From assembly GCA_900547825.1 (NCBI GenBank), contig URII01000006.1, forward strand, positions 1-64,000: a stretch of DNA of 64,000 nt, given 5' to 3'. This document shows, piece after piece, positions 9,132 to 17,822 of this stretch; the first letter of the stretch is position 1; each line of letters starts with the position of its first letter. This DNA comes from an uncultured Porphyromonadaceae bacterium. GTDB lineage: Bacteria > Bacteroidota > Bacteroidia > Bacteroidales > Muribaculaceae. The notes under the pieces are model-generated. The model ran no database searches, was not told the DNA's origin, and saw nothing but the letters and a program-made list of their open reading frames with translations. Both the position numbers and the translations under genes were made by a program.

Positions 9132-10400
9132 TTATTTCTCAAATTTCTTCACTATGACAGTGGCATTATGCCCGCCGAAACCGAACGCATTGCTCAATGC
9201 AGCGCGTACAGGGCGGTTCTGAGCCTTGTTGAAAGTGAAGTTGAGAGTATAGTCGATTTCTTCATCTTCATCGCCATCTTCGTGGTTGATAGTGGGGGGC
9301 ACTATGTCGTTTTCAATGGCTTTGATGCACATGAGAGCTTCAAGGGCACCGGTAGCGCCGAGCAGATGGCCGGTCATTGACTTGGTGGAGGAGATGTTGA
9401 GCTTATGGGCATTTTCTCCGAACACTTTTACAATGGCTTTGACCTCCGATATATCACCTACAGGGGTTGAAGTGCCGTGCACATTGATATAGTCTATGTC
9501 GGCAGGTGTCATTCCTGCATCCTCGAGGGCGTTTGTCATGGCAAGCATGGCACCGAGGCCTTCGGGATGTGTGGCGGTGAGATGGTGGGCGTCGGCTGAC
9601 ATGCCGCCGCCGGCTACTTCGGCATATATTTTTGCTCCGCGTGCGAGTGCATGCTCAAGTTCCTCGAGCACCAGAACGGCTGATCCCTCGCCCATAACGA
9701 AGCCGTCGCGCGATTTGCTGAACGGACGTGATGCTGTGGCCGGGCTGTCGTTGCGGGTAGACAATGCGTGCATGGAGTTGAAGCCGCCTACACCTGCGGG
9801 ATATATCGCTGCTTCGGCTCCGCCTGTAACGATAGCGTCAGCTTTGCCGAGGCGGATGAGGTTGAATGCGTCGATAATGGCATTGTTGGATGATGCGCAG
9901 GCCGATACCGTGCCGTAGTTAGGGCCATGGAAACCATATTCCATGGATATATGGCCGGAAGCAATGTCGGCTATCATTTTGGGAATGAAGAACGGATTGT
10001 ATTTAGGACCGGATTCTTCGTTCTTTGCATAATATCCGGCTTCCTCCTCAAATGTGTGGAGTCCGCCTATGCCTGCCGCTACAATGACACCGACACGGTT
10101 TTTGTCTACCGAGCCGTCTTCGGCATTGAGGTTAGCGTCTTCTACCGCCTGGCGTGCAGCCACAAGCGCATATTGCGCATATAGGTCGAGGGTACGCTCT
10201 TTGCGACGGTCAAAATGTTCGGAGGCCTTGTATCCCTTTACTTCGCATGCAAACTGTGTTTTGAACTTGGATGCGTCAAAATGGGTGATGGGGCCGGCTC
10301 CGGAGACTCCTGCCACAGCGGCGTCCCAGGTAGTTTTGACATCGTTGCCGAGGGGAGTTATGGCGCCGAGACCGGTGATTACTACTCTTTTTAATTCCAT
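9132..10400 (-). CDS. fabF: 3-oxoacyl-ACP synthase II
   Basis: FabF condenses malonyl-ACP with acyl-ACP in fatty-acid elongation. The 422-aa protein matches the family length. The catalytic triad is visible as Cys168 in VSACASSNN, His308 in NVHGTSTPVGD and His345 in MTGHLLGATGA. The gene lies 187 bp after acpP in the same direction, the classic acpP-fabF order. A hairpin with a T-tract sits between them and may set a higher level of ACP than of FabF. Confidence 0.97.
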   Translation of the reverse strand: MELKRVVITGLGAITPLGNDVKTTWDAAVAGVSGAGPITHFDASKFKTQFACEVKGYKASEHFDRRKERTLDLYAQYALVAARQAVEDANLNAEDGSVDKNRVGVIVAAGIGGLHTFEEEAGYYAKNEESGPKYNPFFIPKMIADIASGHISMEYGFHGPNYGTVSACASSNNAIIDAFNLIRLGKADAIVTGGAEAAIYPAGVGGFNSMHALSTRNDSPATASRPFSKSRDGFVMGEGSAVLVLEELEHALARGAKIYAEVAGGGMSADAHHLTATHPEGLGAMLAMTNALEDAGMTPADIDYINVHGTSTPVGDISEVKAIVKVFGENAHKLNISSTKSMTGHLLGATGALEALMCIKAIENDIVPPTINHEDGDEDEEIDYTLNFTFNKAQNRPVRAALSNAFGFGGHNATVIVKKFEK

Positions 10401-10475
10401 TTGGTATACAATGAATTGGGTAATGTCGAGATTTTAACTGTTCTTTAGAAACAGGTTCAAGGGAGAGGTATATGT

Positions 10476-10516
10476 CTAAAAAAGAAGAATGCCCTGTCAC
10501 ATCAGTTAGGCAGGGC
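10476..10516 (-). terminator. Terminator or attenuator between acpP and fabF
   Basis: On the leftward strand AGCCCTG (from 10517) pairs with CAGGGC (10496-10491) and is followed by a T-rich run covering 10490-10476. It lies between acpP and fabF. It can partly end the acpP message while allowing read-through to fabF. Confidence 0.65.
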
Positions 10517-10587
10517 TCTTCATAGACAATGCGGGGACGCACATGCGGGTCGAGCCCTTTTGGCGGAACCCCCGTCGAGGAATTTTA

Positions 10588-10821
10588 TTACTTGTTAGCT
10601 TCGATATAAGCGATAGCGTCACCTACAGTAGCAATGCCTTCGGCTTTGTCGTCGGGAATGGTGATGCCAAATTCTTTCTCAAATTCCATGATGAGCTCAA
10701 CAGTGTCAAGGCTGTCGGCGCCGAGATCCTTGGTGAATTCTGCAGTTTCGGTAACTTCGTTTTCATCAACACCGAGTTTGTCAACGATAATAGCTTTGAC
10801 GCGTGATGCAATTTCTGACAT
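10588..10821 (-). CDS. acpP: Acyl carrier protein
   Basis: 77-aa acidic helical protein that carries acyl chains on a phosphopantetheine arm. The attachment site is Ser37 in GADSLDTVEL, the invariant DSL motif. The length, the acidic helix after it and the position upstream of fabF all match AcpP. A near-consensus -7 box (TTACTTTG on the minus strand, 10868-10875) lies about 50 bp upstream of the ATG. Confidence 0.97.
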   Translation of the reverse strand: MSEIASRVKAIIVDKLGVDENEVTETAEFTKDLGADSLDTVELIMEFEKEFGITIPDDKAEGIATVGDAIAYIEANK

Positions 10822-10940
10822 AGTCTTTAGTTTTTGAGTTATTAAAATTTTAATCTTTTTCGCGGTGCAAAGTAACTAATTTTATTTCAATTAATAAAAC
10901 TTTTCGGGGCTAAAGTTTTGCCGTAGTGTAATTTTATGTG

Positions 10941-12368
10941 TTAAAGCGGTTTGTCCAACGGTTCCAATCCGAGTTCCCGGGCTTTGTCGTACATAAGGTT
11001 CATGGCCAGTGTCAGATCATTGGGAGTATCGGAGTTGAGAAGTGACTCGCGGATGTGGGTTTTGATTATGCCCACCAACGGACTCTGGGTTAGCCCGAAT
11101 GTCTGCATTATCATGTGCCCGTCGACCGGAGGCTGATAGTTGCGCAATGCGTCACGGGCCTCTATATCGGCCATTTTCTGCTTTACAGCCTCGAAGTTTT
11201 GCAGATGGCGCTGCACTTTCTCCGGATTTTTGGAGGTTATGTCGGCCCTGCACAATGTCATCAGATCCTCAATGTCATCGCCGGCGTCAACCAACAGGCG
11301 TCGTACCGCCGAATCAGTTACCGAATCCTCCACCAAAGCTATGGGGCGCATGTGCAGTTCGACTAATTTCGCCACATATTTCATCTTTTCGTCCAGAGGG
11401 AGTTTTAGCCTTTTGAACAGGCGGGGCACCATCTTGGAGCCGATGAAGTTATGGTTATGGAACGTCCATCCGGTCGAGTCATCCCATTTTTTTGTGACGG
11501 GTTTGGCAATGTCATGCAGCAGAGCTGCCCATCGCAGCCATTCATTGTCTGATACAGCGGCCACATTGTCGAGTACCTGTATTGTGTGCAGGAAATTATC
11601 CTTATGCCCGCGCCCTTTTACGGTCTCCACTCCCTGCATGGCTTTCAGTTCGGGCAATATTATGTCAAGCAGTCCGCTTTGCAGAAGCAGTTTCCATCCG
11701 GTTGACGGCCTTGGAGTGGCCATGATTTTCCTTAGCTCCACGGCTATCCGTTCGCCCGACACTATCCGGAGCCGGGAGGCGTTGCGGGCTATTGCGTTGA
11801 AAGTGTCGGGGAGTATGCTGAAATCCAGCTGTGTGGCGAATCTTATGGCACGCATCATGCGCAGCGGATCGTCGCTGAACGTTATGTCGGGGTCGAGCGG
11901 TGTGCGCAGAATCCGGGATTGCATGTCGGCGGCTCCGTTGTAGAGATCCACAAGCCGGCCGAATGTGGACGGATTGACGCTCACAGCCATGGCATTTACC
12001 GTGAAGTCGCGGCGTGAGATATCATCTTCAAGAGTGCCGTCTTCCACTATGGGTTTGCGGGAATTGCGCTGATAGCTTTCTTTGCGGGCTCCCACAAATT
12101 CCAGTTCCATGCCGTGGGTACGTACCTGCGCGGTGCCGAAGTTGCGGAACACGGTTACGGATGCGTGCCGTCCCAATCGTCGGGCGCATAGTGAGGCCAC
12201 CTCTATTCCGCTGCCTACAACCACGAAATCTATGTCGGTTGACGGGCGCTCCAATATGAGGTCACGCACATAACCGCCTACTACATAGCATTCCATGCCG
12301 AGGCTTTCGGCAACTTCTCCCACTGTGCGGAACACCGGGGTGTCTAAGATCTGTGCAAAATCTTTCAT
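10941..12368 (-). CDS. cca: CCA tRNA nucleotidyltransferase with HD domain
   Basis: Class II CCA-adding enzyme that builds or repairs the 3' CCA of tRNAs, or a closely related poly(A)-polymerase-type enzyme. Motif A is visible as GGYVRDL (31-37) with the metal-binding DID at 45-47. Further on are the RRDFTVNAMA motif, the DPLRMMRAIRFATQL motif and an HD-phosphohydrolase motif in LLHDIAKP. 475 aa is normal for Bacteroidetes members. It is the last gene of the leftward housekeeping operon, and its ATG overlaps the stop of the M24 peptidase gene by 4 bp. The tRNA-Ser gene in this window encodes its CCA, but many Bacteroidetes tRNAs do not and depend on this enzyme. Confidence 0.92.
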   Translation of the reverse strand: MKDFAQILDTPVFRTVGEVAESLGMECYVVGGYVRDLILERPSTDIDFVVVGSGIEVASLCARRLGRHASVTVFRNFGTAQVRTHGMELEFVGARKESYQRNSRKPIVEDGTLEDDISRRDFTVNAMAVSVNPSTFGRLVDLYNGAADMQSRILRTPLDPDITFSDDPLRMMRAIRFATQLDFSILPDTFNAIARNASRLRIVSGERIAVELRKIMATPRPSTGWKLLLQSGLLDIILPELKAMQGVETVKGRGHKDNFLHTIQVLDNVAAVSDNEWLRWAALLHDIAKPVTKKWDDSTGWTFHNHNFIGSKMVPRLFKRLKLPLDEKMKYVAKLVELHMRPIALVEDSVTDSAVRRLLVDAGDDIEDLMTLCRADITSKNPEKVQRHLQNFEAVKQKMADIEARDALRNYQPPVDGHMIMQTFGLTQSPLVGIIKTHIRESLLNSDTPNDLTLAMNLMYDKARELGLEPLDKPL

Positions 12369-13558
12369 TCGTCAAGCGGCAATATCTCTTCCGGTGCCAA
12401 TGTAAGTGATTTCAGCCCGGATGATGTTACCTCATAGGTGTTTTCTATTCCTACCGCTCCGGTGCCCGGAATTACGAATTTAGGCTCCAGAGCTATTACA
12501 TTGCCTTCCGTAAGTATATCACGGCTGCGCGGAGCTATCACAGGAAGTTCGTTTATCTCTATGCCTACTCCGTGGCCAATAAAGCCTGCCTGCTGTCGGT
12601 GTCCCATAAAGTAACGCTTTAGGCCTGATTTTTCAGCTATAGTTACTGCGGTTTCATAGAGTTCACGGGCAGGAGTACCGGGAACGCCTGTTATTTCCAA
12701 TTGCCGGCATATTTCGATTGAACATAGATGGGCTTCCAAGGCTTCATTACTTACAGAGCCTACTGAGAAGACTCTTGACATATCGGTCATGTAACCTCCG
12801 AATGCGCCGTTCAGATCGACCATGACGGTGTGGCCCGGTCGGATTACTGATCCGTCGGCACCCATAGGCAGGGAAGGATCTATGCCTGATCCACCCATTG
12901 AGAAATCATATGGCGACGGCATATCGGCATTGTCTCCGGCAATCAGGGTTCCCATATGGGTTTCCATGGATGAACCACTGATGCGGAATAGTCCGAGACA
13001 CCCCTTGAGCCGAAGTTGGCGTTCGATCTCTATCTGAAGCTCTATATCGGTCATACCTTCCTCGTAAAGGCTCGGTATGAGGTTGTAGACTGAGGCATGC
13101 AATATACCGGCATGTCGTATCTTGTCCAACTCCATCCGGGTTTTTACGGATCTGGCTTCCCGCATGACACCCGAACAGTTCACCACCTCCGCCGGAATGG
13201 CTTTTTTCATACGTTCTGCCATAGAATAGCTAAGCAGATCCAGTTCAAGACCTATTGATCCTGGCAGATTCAATCCTATTGATTCTGCTATCTGTTCCGG
13301 CTTGGAGATGCGTACCATGCCATCGCCCTGAAGCGTTACCGGGCGTCGGATGAAATACAGGGGAATGGAGGAGGCTTCTGCCGAAATGTATATGTATCCC
13401 GCGAACACACGTCCGGTAAGATAATATATGTTGGCATAGTCGCTTATAAGCATTGCGTCTATTCCTTTGCCACTCATTATGCTTCTTATCCGGTTGAGGC
13501 GTAAAGCCTGTTCCTCACCGCTGAGAAGCACTATCTGGTTCAGTTCCCGGTGGTTCAT
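12365..13558 (-). CDS. M24-family aminopeptidase (Xaa-Pro peptidase type)
   Basis: 397 aa with the creatinase/prolidase N-terminal domain and a C-terminal pita-bread metallopeptidase domain. All five metal ligands can be seen: Asp in MVDLNGAFGG, Asp in YMTDMSRVF, His in GHGVGIEI, Glu in ALEPKFV and Glu in GIENTYEV. It probably removes N-terminal residues before proline in the cytoplasm, but substrate specificity cannot be deduced. It follows gldH by 42 bp and overlaps cca by 4 bp in the leftward operon. Confidence 0.88.
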   Translation of the reverse strand: MNHRELNQIVLLSGEEQALRLNRIRSIMSGKGIDAMLISDYANIYYLTGRVFAGYIYISAEASSIPLYFIRRPVTLQGDGMVRISKPEQIAESIGLNLPGSIGLELDLLSYSMAERMKKAIPAEVVNCSGVMREARSVKTRMELDKIRHAGILHASVYNLIPSLYEEGMTDIELQIEIERQLRLKGCLGLFRISGSSMETHMGTLIAGDNADMPSPYDFSMGGSGIDPSLPMGADGSVIRPGHTVMVDLNGAFGGYMTDMSRVFSVGSVSNEALEAHLCSIEICRQLEITGVPGTPARELYETAVTIAEKSGLKRYFMGHRQQAGFIGHGVGIEINELPVIAPRSRDILTEGNVIALEPKFVIPGTGAVGIENTYEVTSSGLKSLTLAPEEILPLDE

Positions 13559-13600
13559 GTCGATTATATTTCTGTTTATGGGTTTGTTAGGTGTAATGCT

Positions 13601-14071
13601 CTATTTCCTGTCCTTGCCGGCATATATCAGCCCGATCTGTTCTATACCCCTCAATGTATCGGTTCTCATTATATGACGAACGGCCATAGGGGCGCTGTCG
13701 GTCACCACTGCGCGGGGATCAACGGGCAGCTCTATCTGATATGAGGGACCGAATCCTTTTCCCTGCCATCTGCCGTTCGGATCTGCGAGAATTATATTGA
13801 GTGTGTCACGTTTCAGATCCGGCCCGTTATGCCAGGTGAGTTCAATCCATATGTTGGAATATTCGTAACTGTTGTTATGCCGCAGAGCTATTGACAACGG
13901 TCCGCGAGACACTGTGTCGGCCGTCACTGGTGTGAACAGCACAGTATCGTTGTAGGCCCATCCCGACGGTGGAAGCTGGTGAAACTCGCTGTAGGCGTTA
14001 TCCTCGGGCGTGCATGCTGCAAATGCCGTTGCCATCAGCATGTGGCATGTCAGAATCTTCAGGGATTTCAT
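13601..14071 (-). CDS. gldH: GldH-family lipoprotein
   Basis: 156 aa with a lipoprotein signal whose lipid-attached Cys falls in FAACTPED (about residue 20). The body matches the pattern of gliding-motility lipoprotein GldH: a FHQLPPSGWAYNDTV start, an RHNNSYEYSNIWIEL strand and a GPSYQIELPV motif. GldH is needed for gliding in Flavobacterium but is kept in non-gliding Bacteroidales, where its role is unclear. Its ATG overlaps the ricT stop, the same arrangement seen in other Bacteroidales. Confidence 0.85.
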   Translation of the reverse strand: MKSLKILTCHMLMATAFAACTPEDNAYSEFHQLPPSGWAYNDTVLFTPVTADTVSRGPLSIALRHNNSYEYSNIWIELTWHNGPDLKRDTLNIILADPNGRWQGKGFGPSYQIELPVDPRAVVTDSAPMAVRHIMRTDTLRGIEQIGLIYAGKDRK

Positions 14072-15384
14072 TGATTATTCTCGGCAGGGGGAGTGGAGGT
14101 GCCGCCGGGGCGCTGACGGCGCTGTTGCTTGGGTCGGTTGGAATTATTTGCCTGACGGTTTTCCTTTCCTTCCTTTACCTCTTTGTTGTCTTTTGCATTG
14201 TTGCGCTTAGGCTTGGGCGTTGTAGTCGGATTCTGCTGCACCGGTTTTCTGGGTTGCGGGGACTCCTGGCTCTCGCCGTTTGAGCCATTGCGCCGATTGT
14301 TGTTTTTGCGCTTTTTCTTTTTGGCTTTATCAAAGCGTGTAAGGCTGTCCTGCTCCGCCAGATCCACATATTCCTTAGCCGGCTTGTCCTTTTCGTAACC
14401 TTCGGGCTGGAGTTTCTCCGGTTTTTCACCCCGTTTGTTCATCTCTATTATCTCAAACACCCGTGAGGCAGGGATGGTGACGAGATTGGCGGCTACGTTT
14501 TTGTCGGATGAATATGTGATTTCCTTTTTGAAAATGTCAGTTTTGAAATGATACCATGTAGAGTCGAGCGTTTCCAAACGAGCTTCCTTGGATGGCATCC
14601 TCCGGGAACTTTCAACGTAATGGTCCACTTCGAAATTCAGGCAGCATTTTAACTTTGCGCACTGCCCTGCGAGTTTCTGAGGGTTGAGCGACAGATCCTG
14701 AAAACGTGCGGCACTTGTGCCCACGCTTACAAAGTTCGTCATCCAGCTTGAGCAGCACAGCGGGCGTCCGCACGGACCGATACCGCCTATGCGGCCGGCT
14801 TCCTGACGGGCTCCTATCTGCTTCATTTCTATGCGTATCTTGAACGTCTCGGCGAGAACCTTGATAAGTTGCCGGAAGTCGACGCGCTCATCAGCTATAT
14901 AATAGAATATAGCTTTGTTGCCGTCGCCCTGATACTCCACATCGCCTATTTTCATGTTGAGCTGGAGGCTTTCGGCGATTTTGCGTGAGCGTATCATTGT
15001 GTCGTTCTCCTTGGCTTTGGCTTCCTCGTATTTTTCAAGATCGCCTTGGCGCGCTTTGCGGAAAACTCTTTTTATCTCGGCATCGGGCTTTATGTTGGCC
15101 TTTTTCATCTGTAAGGCCACGAGTTTGCCTACCAGGGTGACACGGCCTATGTCGTGGCCCGGCGACGCTTCCACCGCCACCATGTCGCCTATTTCAAGCG
15201 GAAGCTGGTTGGAGTTTTTATAGAAACCTTTGCGGGTATTCTTGAACTCCACTTCCACCATGTCGAAATCGGTGAACGATCCCGGCACGTCGGCAAGCCA
15301 GTTGTAGCAATGAAGTTTGCCGCGCGGGCATCCGCGTTCCTTTCTTGGCGCAGCGCTTTCGTCCTTGTCAATATCGTTATCCAT
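14068..15384 (-). CDS. ricT: PSP1-domain protein RicT (YaaT-like)
   Basis: About 438 aa from the ATG at 15384 (a TTG 18 bp upstream keeps the frame open but is a less likely start). The PSP1 core is followed by Cys-rich motifs GPCGRPLCCSSW and CAKLKCCLNF, which in Bacillus RicT take part in an Fe-S-binding RicA/F/T complex that influences RNase Y. The C-terminal third is a Lys/Asn/Arg/Gln-rich low-complexity tail. Its place directly next to rny (RNase Y) fits that functional link. RicA and RicF partners are not visible in this window. Confidence 0.88.
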   Translation of the reverse strand: MDNDIDKDESAAPRKERGCPRGKLHCYNWLADVPGSFTDFDMVEVEFKNTRKGFYKNSNQLPLEIGDMVAVEASPGHDIGRVTLVGKLVALQMKKANIKPDAEIKRVFRKARQGDLEKYEEAKAKENDTMIRSRKIAESLQLNMKIGDVEYQGDGNKAIFYYIADERVDFRQLIKVLAETFKIRIEMKQIGARQEAGRIGGIGPCGRPLCCSSWMTNFVSVGTSAARFQDLSLNPQKLAGQCAKLKCCLNFEVDHYVESSRRMPSKEARLETLDSTWYHFKTDIFKKEITYSSDKNVAANLVTIPASRVFEIIEMNKRGEKPEKLQPEGYEKDKPAKEYVDLAEQDSLTRFDKAKKKKRKNNNRRNGSNGESQESPQPRKPVQQNPTTTPKPKRNNAKDNKEVKEGKENRQANNSNRPKQQRRQRPGGTSTPPAENNQ

Positions 15385-15407
15385 AACGGCGAATAGGGAC
15401 AAAGGGG

Positions 15408-16949
15408 TTATTTAGCGAAACTTACCGAGCGTGTTTCACGTATCACGGTTATCTTGACCTGTCCGGGATATGTCATCTCGTCCTGAATGCGGCGTGCTAT
15501 TTCGCTTGACAGCTTTTCGGTCTCCACGTCATCGATCTTGTCGGCACCTACTATTACGCGCAGTTCCCTGCCGGCCTGTATGGCATATGTCTTTATGACT
15601 CCCGGATAGGACAGAGCAAGCTGTTCGAGATCGTTGAGTCGTTTGATATAAGCTTCCACAATTTCACGGCGGGCACCCGGACGGGCTCCCGATATCGCGT
15701 CGCATACCTGTACAATCGGAGCGAGAAGCGAGGTTTGCTCGATTTCGTCGTGGTGGGCGCCTATGGCGTTGCATATCTCAGGCTTTTCTTTGTATTTCTC
15801 GGCTAATTTCATGCCGAGAAGTGCATGCGGCAGTTCCGGTTCTTCGTCGGGAACCTTGCCTATGTCGTGCAGAAGGCCTGCGCGGCGTGCTTTCTTGGGA
15901 TTTAATCCAAGTTCTGAAGCCATTACGGCACACAGATTGGCGGTCTCGCGTGAGTGCTGCAGAAGGTTCTGTCCGTAGGATGAGCGGTATTTCATTTTGC
16001 CTACAAGACGGATCAGATCAGGATGCAGGCCATGGATACCGAGGTCTATTGCAGTGCGTTTCCCTGTCTCTATGATCTCTTCTTCGATCTGTTTGCGCAC
16101 TTTGGTCACGACTTCCTCGATGCGTGCGGGATGGATGCGCCCGTCGGCCACAAGCTGATGCAGCGCAAGCCTTGCTATTTCACGGCGAACCGGATCGAAA
16201 CCTGAGAGCACTATGGCCTCGGGGGTATCGTCAACTATTATCTCAATGCCTGTGGCTGCCTCCAATGCGCGGATATTGCGGCCTTCGCGGCCTATTATGC
16301 GTCCTTTTATCTCGTCGGAGTCAATATGGAACACAGTCACGGAGTTCTCTATGGCAGTTTCGGTGGCCACCCGCTGTATCGACTGTATCACGATCCTTTT
16401 CGCCTCTTTGTTGGCTGTGAGTTTGGCATCATCCATTATGTCGTTGATGTAGCTTGCAGCAGCGGTCTTTGCCTCGTCTTTGAGTGACTCCACAAGGCGC
16501 TCCTTAGCTTCCTCCGATGATAAGCCTGATATATGTTCCAGCTCTTCGCGGGCTTTGTCGCGGAGTTTGTCTACTTCGGCATTTCGGGCCTCAAGCTGTG
16601 CCTGACGGGCTTCGATGTTTCGTATGGCCTGTTCGTTCTCGTTTCGCTGTTTCTGATTTTCGCTCTGCTGCTGGTTGAGCTGCATTTCACGCTGTTTCAG
16701 CTTCGATTCCACTGACTGGATTTTCGACATGCGCTGCTGGGCCTGCTTTTCGGCCTCGCCCTTTATGCGGAGTTCCTCCTCGCGGGCTTCAAGCAGCTTG
16801 TTCTGCTTGATTACATTGGCTTCCAGATGCGCTTCCTCTATGATAGCTTTGGCGCGTGTCTTGGCAAGAGATTTCTGAACGGCTAAGGTGATCAGTGCTC
16901 CTATAACCAAGGCCACAAGAGCCACACTGATGTAGATGAATATTTCCAT
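15408..16949 (-). CDS. rny: Ribonuclease Y
   Basis: Membrane-anchored endoribonuclease that starts mRNA decay. The 513-aa protein has an N-terminal membrane helix (about 4-24) and a long charged coiled coil rich in Glu/Gln/Lys/Arg (about 30-190). A KH RNA-binding domain contains GRIIGREGRNIRALE, and the HD domain has LLHDIGKVPDEE and GAHHDEIE motifs. It is transcribed after zapA and a candidate structured RNA, and just before ricT (23 bp). Confidence 0.95.
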   Translation of the reverse strand: MEIFIYISVALVALVIGALITLAVQKSLAKTRAKAIIEEAHLEANVIKQNKLLEAREEELRIKGEAEKQAQQRMSKIQSVESKLKQREMQLNQQQSENQKQRNENEQAIRNIEARQAQLEARNAEVDKLRDKAREELEHISGLSSEEAKERLVESLKDEAKTAAASYINDIMDDAKLTANKEAKRIVIQSIQRVATETAIENSVTVFHIDSDEIKGRIIGREGRNIRALEAATGIEIIVDDTPEAIVLSGFDPVRREIARLALHQLVADGRIHPARIEEVVTKVRKQIEEEIIETGKRTAIDLGIHGLHPDLIRLVGKMKYRSSYGQNLLQHSRETANLCAVMASELGLNPKKARRAGLLHDIGKVPDEEPELPHALLGMKLAEKYKEKPEICNAIGAHHDEIEQTSLLAPIVQVCDAISGARPGARREIVEAYIKRLNDLEQLALSYPGVIKTYAIQAGRELRVIVGADKIDDVETEKLSSEIARRIQDEMTYPGQVKITVIRETRSVSFAK

Positions 16950-16969
16950 AACGGTTTATGGCAGTAGCT

Positions 16970-17053
16970 AAAATTAAAAATGCACAATCGTGGCGATGCG
17001 GGGTGTAACGGGGGCGGGATCAAGCCGTGCCGCCGCGCATTCGCGGATTGTGC
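16970..17053 (-). ncRNA. Candidate structured RNA or terminator between zapA and rny
   Basis: On the leftward strand, GCACAATC (17053-17046) closes with GATTGTGC (16989-16982). Further nested pairs ATGCG/CGCAT and GGCGG/CCGCC give one long, GC-rich, interrupted hairpin of 72 nt, followed by ATTTTTAATTTT. This could be an elaborate terminator for the zapA transcript or a small RNA. 6S RNA sits next to zapA in many bacteria, but this candidate is shorter than a usual 6S RNA. It lies in the only long gap of an otherwise tightly packed operon. Confidence 0.5.
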
Positions 17054-17118
17054 GGGGATAGTTGGTTTTGTTTCAAAAAACTATCGACATTGAAGGACAG
17101 CAGATTGCCATAACCTGA

Positions 17119-17412
17119 TTATTGACCGAAGTAGGTGAGTATGCCGTCCAATGCCTGTTCGATATCGGCGGCCTCTCTTTCCAACCTGTTCCCGGCCATA
17201 GCTGCCCCCACATAGTGACGGGCAAACTGGAATGCGACCAATGCGAGCACTTCCTCCGAAGTTCTGTCGCTGTAACGGTCTCTCCATGTGGACCATAGCT
17301 TGTTGACCTGATAAGCGGCTGACCGTACGGCTTCTTCATCGGCTGGATCAACCGTCATAGCTATAGGTTTCAGATCAGCTAAGGTTATAGTTATGTTTTG
17401 TTTATCCTTCAT
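17119..17412 (-). CDS. zapA: Cell division protein ZapA
   Basis: 97 aa from the ATG at 17412. It carries the ZapA pattern: an N-terminal ITITLADLKPIAMTVDPADEE domain and a C-terminal helix. ZapA bundles FtsZ protofilaments at the Z-ring. The upstream TTG at 17436 would add eight residues and overlap the previous gene, so the ATG, which leaves a 4-bp gap, is preferred. It follows a small coiled-coil gene that could encode a division partner. Confidence 0.85.
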   Translation of the reverse strand: MKDKQNITITLADLKPIAMTVDPADEEAVRSAAYQVNKLWSTWRDRYSDRTSEEVLALVAFQFARHYVGAAMAGNRLEREAADIEQALDGILTYFGQ

Positions 17413-17416
17413 TGTA

Positions 17417-17710
17417 TCAATCCGAGAGGTCGGCAATACATTTGTCGATTTCCCGCACCAAATTCTCCAAGAATGCCCGGGTAACTTCCCGATTACCGTT
17501 GATTGCGTCCAGATGATCCGCTATAGACATGAACCGAAGTTTTGATTCAAGTTCCTCTATTTTGCGGTCGCGTCGGCGCACCTCTTCTTCCAATCGGGCC
17601 AAATGCTCGCGCGTGTCGGTTATCTCATTTGTGAGACGTTGGCATCGTTCGCTGATAAGCAGCGCTTTAGCTTTGATGCGTTCGACGCGTGTGTGCAAGT
17701 CTCCTGACAT
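17417..17710 (-). CDS. Small coiled-coil protein upstream of zapA
   Basis: 97 aa, dominated by a heptad-rich helix (about residues 5-65, with EVRRRDRKIEELESKL), then a short helical C-terminus. It has no signal peptide. Small coiled-coil proteins encoded right beside zapA in Bacteroidetes are likely division-linked, similar in size and shape to ZapB, but no clear ZapB signature is seen. It is the first gene of the long leftward operon and has its own -7 box at 17728-17735. Confidence 0.7.
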   Translation of the reverse strand: MSGDLHTRVERIKAKALLISERCQRLTNEITDTREHLARLEEEVRRRDRKIEELESKLRFMSIADHLDAINGNREVTRAFLENLVREIDKCIADLSD

Positions 17711-17727
17711 TCTTGACAGAATTTTTA

Positions 17728-17735
17728 CAAAAGTA
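17728..17735 (-). promoter_or_regulatory. -7 box of the zapA-rny-cca operon
   Basis: On the minus strand TACTTTTG fits TAnnTTTG and lies 18 bp before the ATG of the first operon gene. ATTG at 17758-17755 is a partial -33 match at about the right distance. Confidence 0.5.
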
Positions 17736-17822
17736 ATGATATTTTCCGAGTCTTCAATTCCCCGCCTCTTATTTTAAGATATTTTTGGTAAAAATGGGCC
17801 GAAGGGTAAAGCAACCTGCCTT

